Made by a program: the position numbers and the translations under genes | Source: Ruminococcaceae bacterium UBA3451 | GTDB taxonomy: Bacteria > Bacillota > Clostridia > Oscillospirales > Acutalibacteraceae | Assembly: GCA_002378845.1 (NCBI GenBank) | Contig: DFRY01000067.1 | Span: 23,115-31,252 of the forward strand | Reading direction: 5' to 3' | DNA: 8,138 nt | Shown: positions 6,228 through 8,138 of the stretch, piece by piece | How the letters are laid out: every line of letters begins with the position of its first letter | Position numbering within the stretch: position 1 is the stretch's first letter | Notes under the pieces: generated by a model | Told to the model about the DNA's origin: nothing | The model's database searches: none | The model's input: only the letters and a program-made list of their open reading frames with translations

Positions 6228-7115
6228 ATGCTGTATTTAAAAGCTGACGTTACAAAACCGTTATCATATATATCTTGTGGACAATTTGTAAAAGACGCCA
6301 ATTGGATTCATGAGAAAAGGAATCTGGACAGTTTCGAAATAATCTATGGAATTAAAGGCTGCGCATACATACAGCAAGATGAGGACAAGTATGAAGTAAC
6401 CCCTGGAAAAACACTTTTACTGCTGCCCGGTCACATACATAAAGGCTATAAGGAATCAGAAAATGAACTGTCTTTCTATTGGATACATTTCCAATGTGCC
6501 GACTTTGAAATACTTACCAGTAAAGCTGCTCAGTCACTCATGTTCCCATTAACGTCAGGCTCTTATCTTAACAACACATGCCATTTTATTTTAGTTCCAG
6601 TCTTTTTCAAATCCAATGAAAGTGAAAAACTTGTTATACAAATACGGCAGCTATTGCATCATGCATATTCAGCAAATTGTATGGCACTCACCAATAATTA
6701 CATTCTCACGCTGGTTCTGATGGAGCTTTCACAGCAGGTAGTAACATCATCTTCCAATGATTTGCGTGATGAAACGAGCAGAAAATTTTCAGAGATAATC
6801 GAGTGGCTAAGAATAAATATAAATAAAAACTATTCAGTTTCAGAAATTTCTCAAAAGTTTAATTTTAACAAGGACTATCTATGTCGAATATTCAAAAAGC
6901 ATACGGGTATGTCTATTGTAAAATATATGAATGGCGTAAAAATCGGAAAAGCAAAAGAACTACTTTGCAGTTCCGAACTTTCAATAAAAGAAATTTCCTA
7001 TAGCCTTGGTTTCAATGATGATAAATATTTTATGAAACTTTTTAAAACGCATGAAAATCTAACGCCTTCCGAGTACAGAAGTTCCTATTACAAGACCCAC
7101 CTAAATGATAAATGA
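6228..7115 (+). CDS. AraC-family transcriptional regulator, likely controls the adjacent sugar cluster
   Basis: This is a 295-residue regulator with the standard two-part layout. Residues about 10-90 form a cupin-like sugar-sensing domain, with LDSFEIIYGIKG (33-44), YEVTPGKTLLLLPGHIHKGY (55-74) and FYWIHF (83-88). Residues about 187-287 form the double helix-turn-helix DNA-binding domain. The first recognition unit is SVSEISQKFNFNKDYLCRIFKKHTG (203-227). The second is SIKEISYSLGFNDDKYFMKLFKTHENLTPSEYR (252-284), which carries the family signature. It is divergent from the GH127 gene across 193 bp, the classic layout for a local activator responding to the transported sugar. The ATG at 6228 is the only reasonable start, since an in-frame stop lies upstream at 6195 with no ATG between. 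The ligand is not visible, but an arabinose-containing sugar is a fair inference from context. Confidence 0.93.
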   Translation: MLYLKADVTKPLSYISCGQFVKDANWIHEKRNLDSFEIIYGIKGCAYIQQDEDKYEVTPGKTLLLLPGHIHKGYKESENELSFYWIHFQCADFEILTSKAAQSLMFPLTSGSYLNNTCHFILVPVFFKSNESEKLVIQIRQLLHHAYSANCMALTNNYILTLVLMELSQQVVTSSSNDLRDETSRKFSEIIEWLRININKNYSVSEISQKFNFNKDYLCRIFKKHTGMSIVKYMNGVKIGKAKELLCSSELSIKEISYSLGFNDDKYFMKLFKTHENLTPSEYRSSYYKTHLNDK

Positions 7116-7354
7116 ACCACCCATCGTTGCACGTCGAAAAAAACAAATTAACGGAAGATGTTTAGATATATCGCTCTTAAAAAACAGTTGAAGACCCCGA
7201 ATCATAATTTCTATCACTCTTGTTTTTTCTTTATTATGAGTGAAAGGTATGGCCGTCAAGAGCTGTCCGGTATTTTTGCTTAATGTTTTCCGTTCCTGTC
7301 AGATGATATGCTTCGTAAGGAAATAGGACAATGATAATATTTTTGTTTAGGCTA
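7116..7354. other. Spacer between regulator gene and TetR promoter, no gene recognised
   Basis: Together with the promoter and operator to the right, this makes a 313-bp gap between the AraC and TetR genes. I see no coding frame with a start and ribosome binding site, no RNA gene and no convincing intrinsic terminator. Two weak alternative hairpins with long loops exist: TCACTC/GAGTGA (7214-7219 and 7238-7243) and TCATAAT/ATTATGA (7202-7208 and 7233-7239). Neither is followed by a proper T run. On the minus strand, short open stretches without an ATG run through about 7130-7380 and may be decayed or chance frames. Confidence 0.5.
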
Positions 7355-7383
7355 TTGACAAAGCAGGAACTTCGGCTTATTAT
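7355..7383 (+). promoter_or_regulatory. SigmaA promoter of the TetR-family gene
   Basis: A consensus TTGACA (7355-7360) and TATTAT (7378-7383) are separated by exactly 17 bases, making this the strongest promoter in the window. The start point would be near 7390, about 40 bases before the ATG at 7430. The -10 box runs into the left arm of a long palindrome, so a bound repressor would block polymerase. Confidence 0.8.
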
Positions 7384-7412
7384 TTGACTATAATTTTAAA
7401 TATAGTCAAATA
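7381..7412. promoter_or_regulatory. Perfect 12-bp-arm palindrome, probable TetR autoregulatory operator
   Basis: TATTTGACTATA (7381-7392) and its exact complement TATAGTCAAATA (7401-7412) flank eight A/T bases, giving a 32-bp dyad. It overlaps the -10 box and the predicted transcription start of the downstream TetR-family gene. TetR proteins bind such dyads as dimers and commonly repress their own operon, so autorepression is the natural reading. The spacing of the arms is on the long side, so two dimers or a shorter core are possible. Confidence 0.75.
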
Positions 7413-7429
7413 GTTTAAGAGGCGCAAAA

Positions 7430-8032
7430 ATGCCGAAATCATTCTCGGAAGCAGAGCGCGGCTATATAAAAAGCCGCTTAATGGAAGAAGCAAAATTATG
7501 CTTAACACAATACGGTATTAAGAAAACAACGGTGGACGAACTGGTAAACCGGGTTCATATACCCAAGGGAACCTTTTATCTTTTTTATCAAACCAAGGAA
7601 CTTTTGTTTTTCGATGTGTTGTGTGAATTTCATGACCAGCTGCAATCAAAACTAATTTCTGAAGTTACTGCCGCACAGGGCAATATTAATGTTGAAAAAT
7701 TGACGAAACTGATTCTGGAACTTTACACAATGGTGGCCGATTCGTTTCTGCTGCGCCTTTTAACCGACGGGGAAATCGAATTGCTCATTCGAAAATTACC
7801 ACCGGAAATAGCGGAAGCACATGCGGAAAAAGATGATTTTAACGTAGAGAAGCTTTTGTCATTGGTACCAAACTTAGAAGAAAAAAATATTGCGGTGTTC
7901 AGCGCGGCGTTACGAGGAGTTTTCTTAAGTACAATGCACCGGCACGAAATTGGGGAACCCGTTTTTGAAGACGCGCTGGAAGTTATGATTCGCGGAATTG
8001 TAATTCAGATGTTCGAAGGAGAAGCAAAATGA
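7430..8032 (+). CDS. TetR/AcrR-family transcriptional regulator
   Basis: This is a 200-residue protein, normal for TetR repressors. Seen: an N-terminal helix bundle with the helix-turn-helix at about 33-53 in the stretch LTQYGIKKTTVDELVNRVHIPKGTFYLFYQTKELLF (25-60). This contains the family-typical GTFY and the YxxFxxKExL-like region. The C-terminal 140 residues are helical and variable, as expected for the ligand-binding and dimerisation domain; the ligand cannot be read. The ATG at 7430 has AAGAGG (7417-7422) seven bases upstream. The gene lies behind a strong promoter covered by a palindrome and overlaps the following ABC ATPase gene by 4 bp (ATGA). A regulator co-transcribed with an ABC transporter usually represses that transporter until a toxic or signalling compound binds it. 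Confidence 0.94.
   Translation: MPKSFSEAERGYIKSRLMEEAKLCLTQYGIKKTTVDELVNRVHIPKGTFYLFYQTKELLFFDVLCEFHDQLQSKLISEVTAAQGNINVEKLTKLILELYTMVADSFLLRLLTDGEIELLIRKLPPEIAEAHAEKDDFNVEKLLSLVPNLEEKNIAVFSAALRGVFLSTMHRHEIGEPVFEDALEVMIRGIVIQMFEGEAK
8016..8021 (+). promoter_or_regulatory. Ribosome binding site of the ABC ATPase inside the tetR 3' end
   Basis: AAGGAG ends seven bases before the ATG at 8029. Lying within the last codons of the TetR gene, it supports both the chosen start and translational coupling of the two genes. Confidence 0.7.
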
Positions 8033-8138
8033 TAAACGTTAAGAATATGAGCTTCAGCTATACAAAAAACCCCTTTATTGACAGGATCAGCTTTGAAGTA
8101 AAATCCGGCGAAATCTTCGGATTTTTAGGCCCGTCCGG
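8029..8138 (+). CDS. ABC transporter ATP-binding protein, N-terminal fragment cut by right edge
   Basis: Only 36 whole codons are present before the window ends. Seen: a beta-strand start MINVKNMSFSYTK with an aromatic A-loop residue (Tyr11), then IDRISFEVKSGEIFGFLGPS (17-36), which enters the Walker A loop. The rest of the Walker A, signature and Walker B motifs are beyond the edge. The VKSGEIFGFLGPSG style is typical of ATPases of CcmA/NatA-type exporters, where membrane subunits usually follow in the same operon. It is coupled to the TetR gene by an ATGA overlap. It is unlikely to be the missing ATPase of the sugar importer, because MsmX-type proteins have a different N-terminus and are not usually paired with TetR. 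Confidence 0.9.
   Translation, partial: MINVKNMSFSYTKNPFIDRISFEVKSGEIFGFLGPS

Noticed and set aside
7202..7243. Long-loop inverted repeats as a terminator for the AraC-family gene.
   Set aside because: The stems are only 6-7 bp with loops of 18-24 bases, and neither is followed by a T run. They also start nearly 90 bases after the stop codon.
7130..7390. Minus-strand open stretches in the gap between the AraC and TetR genes, in two overlapping frames of about 50-60 codons, considered as a broken gene.
   Set aside because: Neither frame has a credible start with a ribosome binding site. The translations match no family I recognise, and one runs into the TetR promoter. A translated database search with a consistent hit across both frames would revive it.
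1..8138. CRISPR arrays, tRNA or rRNA genes, insertion sequences and phage or attachment-site features.
   Set aside because: No regularly spaced repeats, transposase motifs, terminal inverted repeats or structured RNA gene signatures were seen anywhere in the window.

Overview
This looks like a fragment of a low-GC Gram-positive genome, most likely a plant-glycan-degrading member of the Clostridia. The pointers are AT-rich spacers, strong AGGAG/AGGTGG-type ribosome binding sites, sigmaA-like promoters, a lipobox lipoprotein with a Ser/Thr-rich linker, and a sugar ABC importer with no ATPase gene beside it. No taxonomic marker gene is present, so the assignment is an inference.

Positions 1-6034 hold a leftward (minus-strand) carbohydrate utilisation cluster. 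In order of transcription it contains a cytoplasmic GH127 beta-L-arabinofuranosidase (6034-4070), a lipoprotein sugar-binding protein (3889-2588), two CUT1-type permeases (2519-1605 and 1608-772, overlapping by 4 bp), and the N-terminal third or so of a GH31 alpha-glycosidase (657 to beyond the left edge). An AraC-family regulator (6228-7115) is divergently transcribed from a 193-bp shared intergenic region. The likely scheme is that a short arabinose-containing plant oligosaccharide is captured and imported intact, then trimmed inside the cell by GH127 and GH31, with the AraC protein sensing the sugar. The ATPase would have to be supplied from elsewhere.

The non-coding DNA of this cluster is informative. 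It has a good internal sigmaA promoter before the binding-protein gene, flanked by 10-bp direct repeats. A perfect 16-bp inverted repeat lies between the binding-protein and permease genes. A pair of ACTAATCTT repeats sits upstream of the GH127 gene. An extended -10 box lies so close to the AraC start codon that the message could be almost leaderless.

Positions 7116-7428 are a 313-bp spacer with no convincing gene. Its right end carries a textbook promoter overlapped by a perfect 12-bp-arm palindrome. This drives a rightward TetR-family regulator (7430-8032) that overlaps by 4 bp with the start of an ABC transporter ATP-binding gene (8029 to beyond the right edge). This second module resembles self-repressed TetR plus ABC-exporter pairs and appears unrelated to the sugar cluster.

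Nothing in the window is clearly a new type of system. The points of interest are the substrate suggested by the enzyme pairing and the regulatory architecture.
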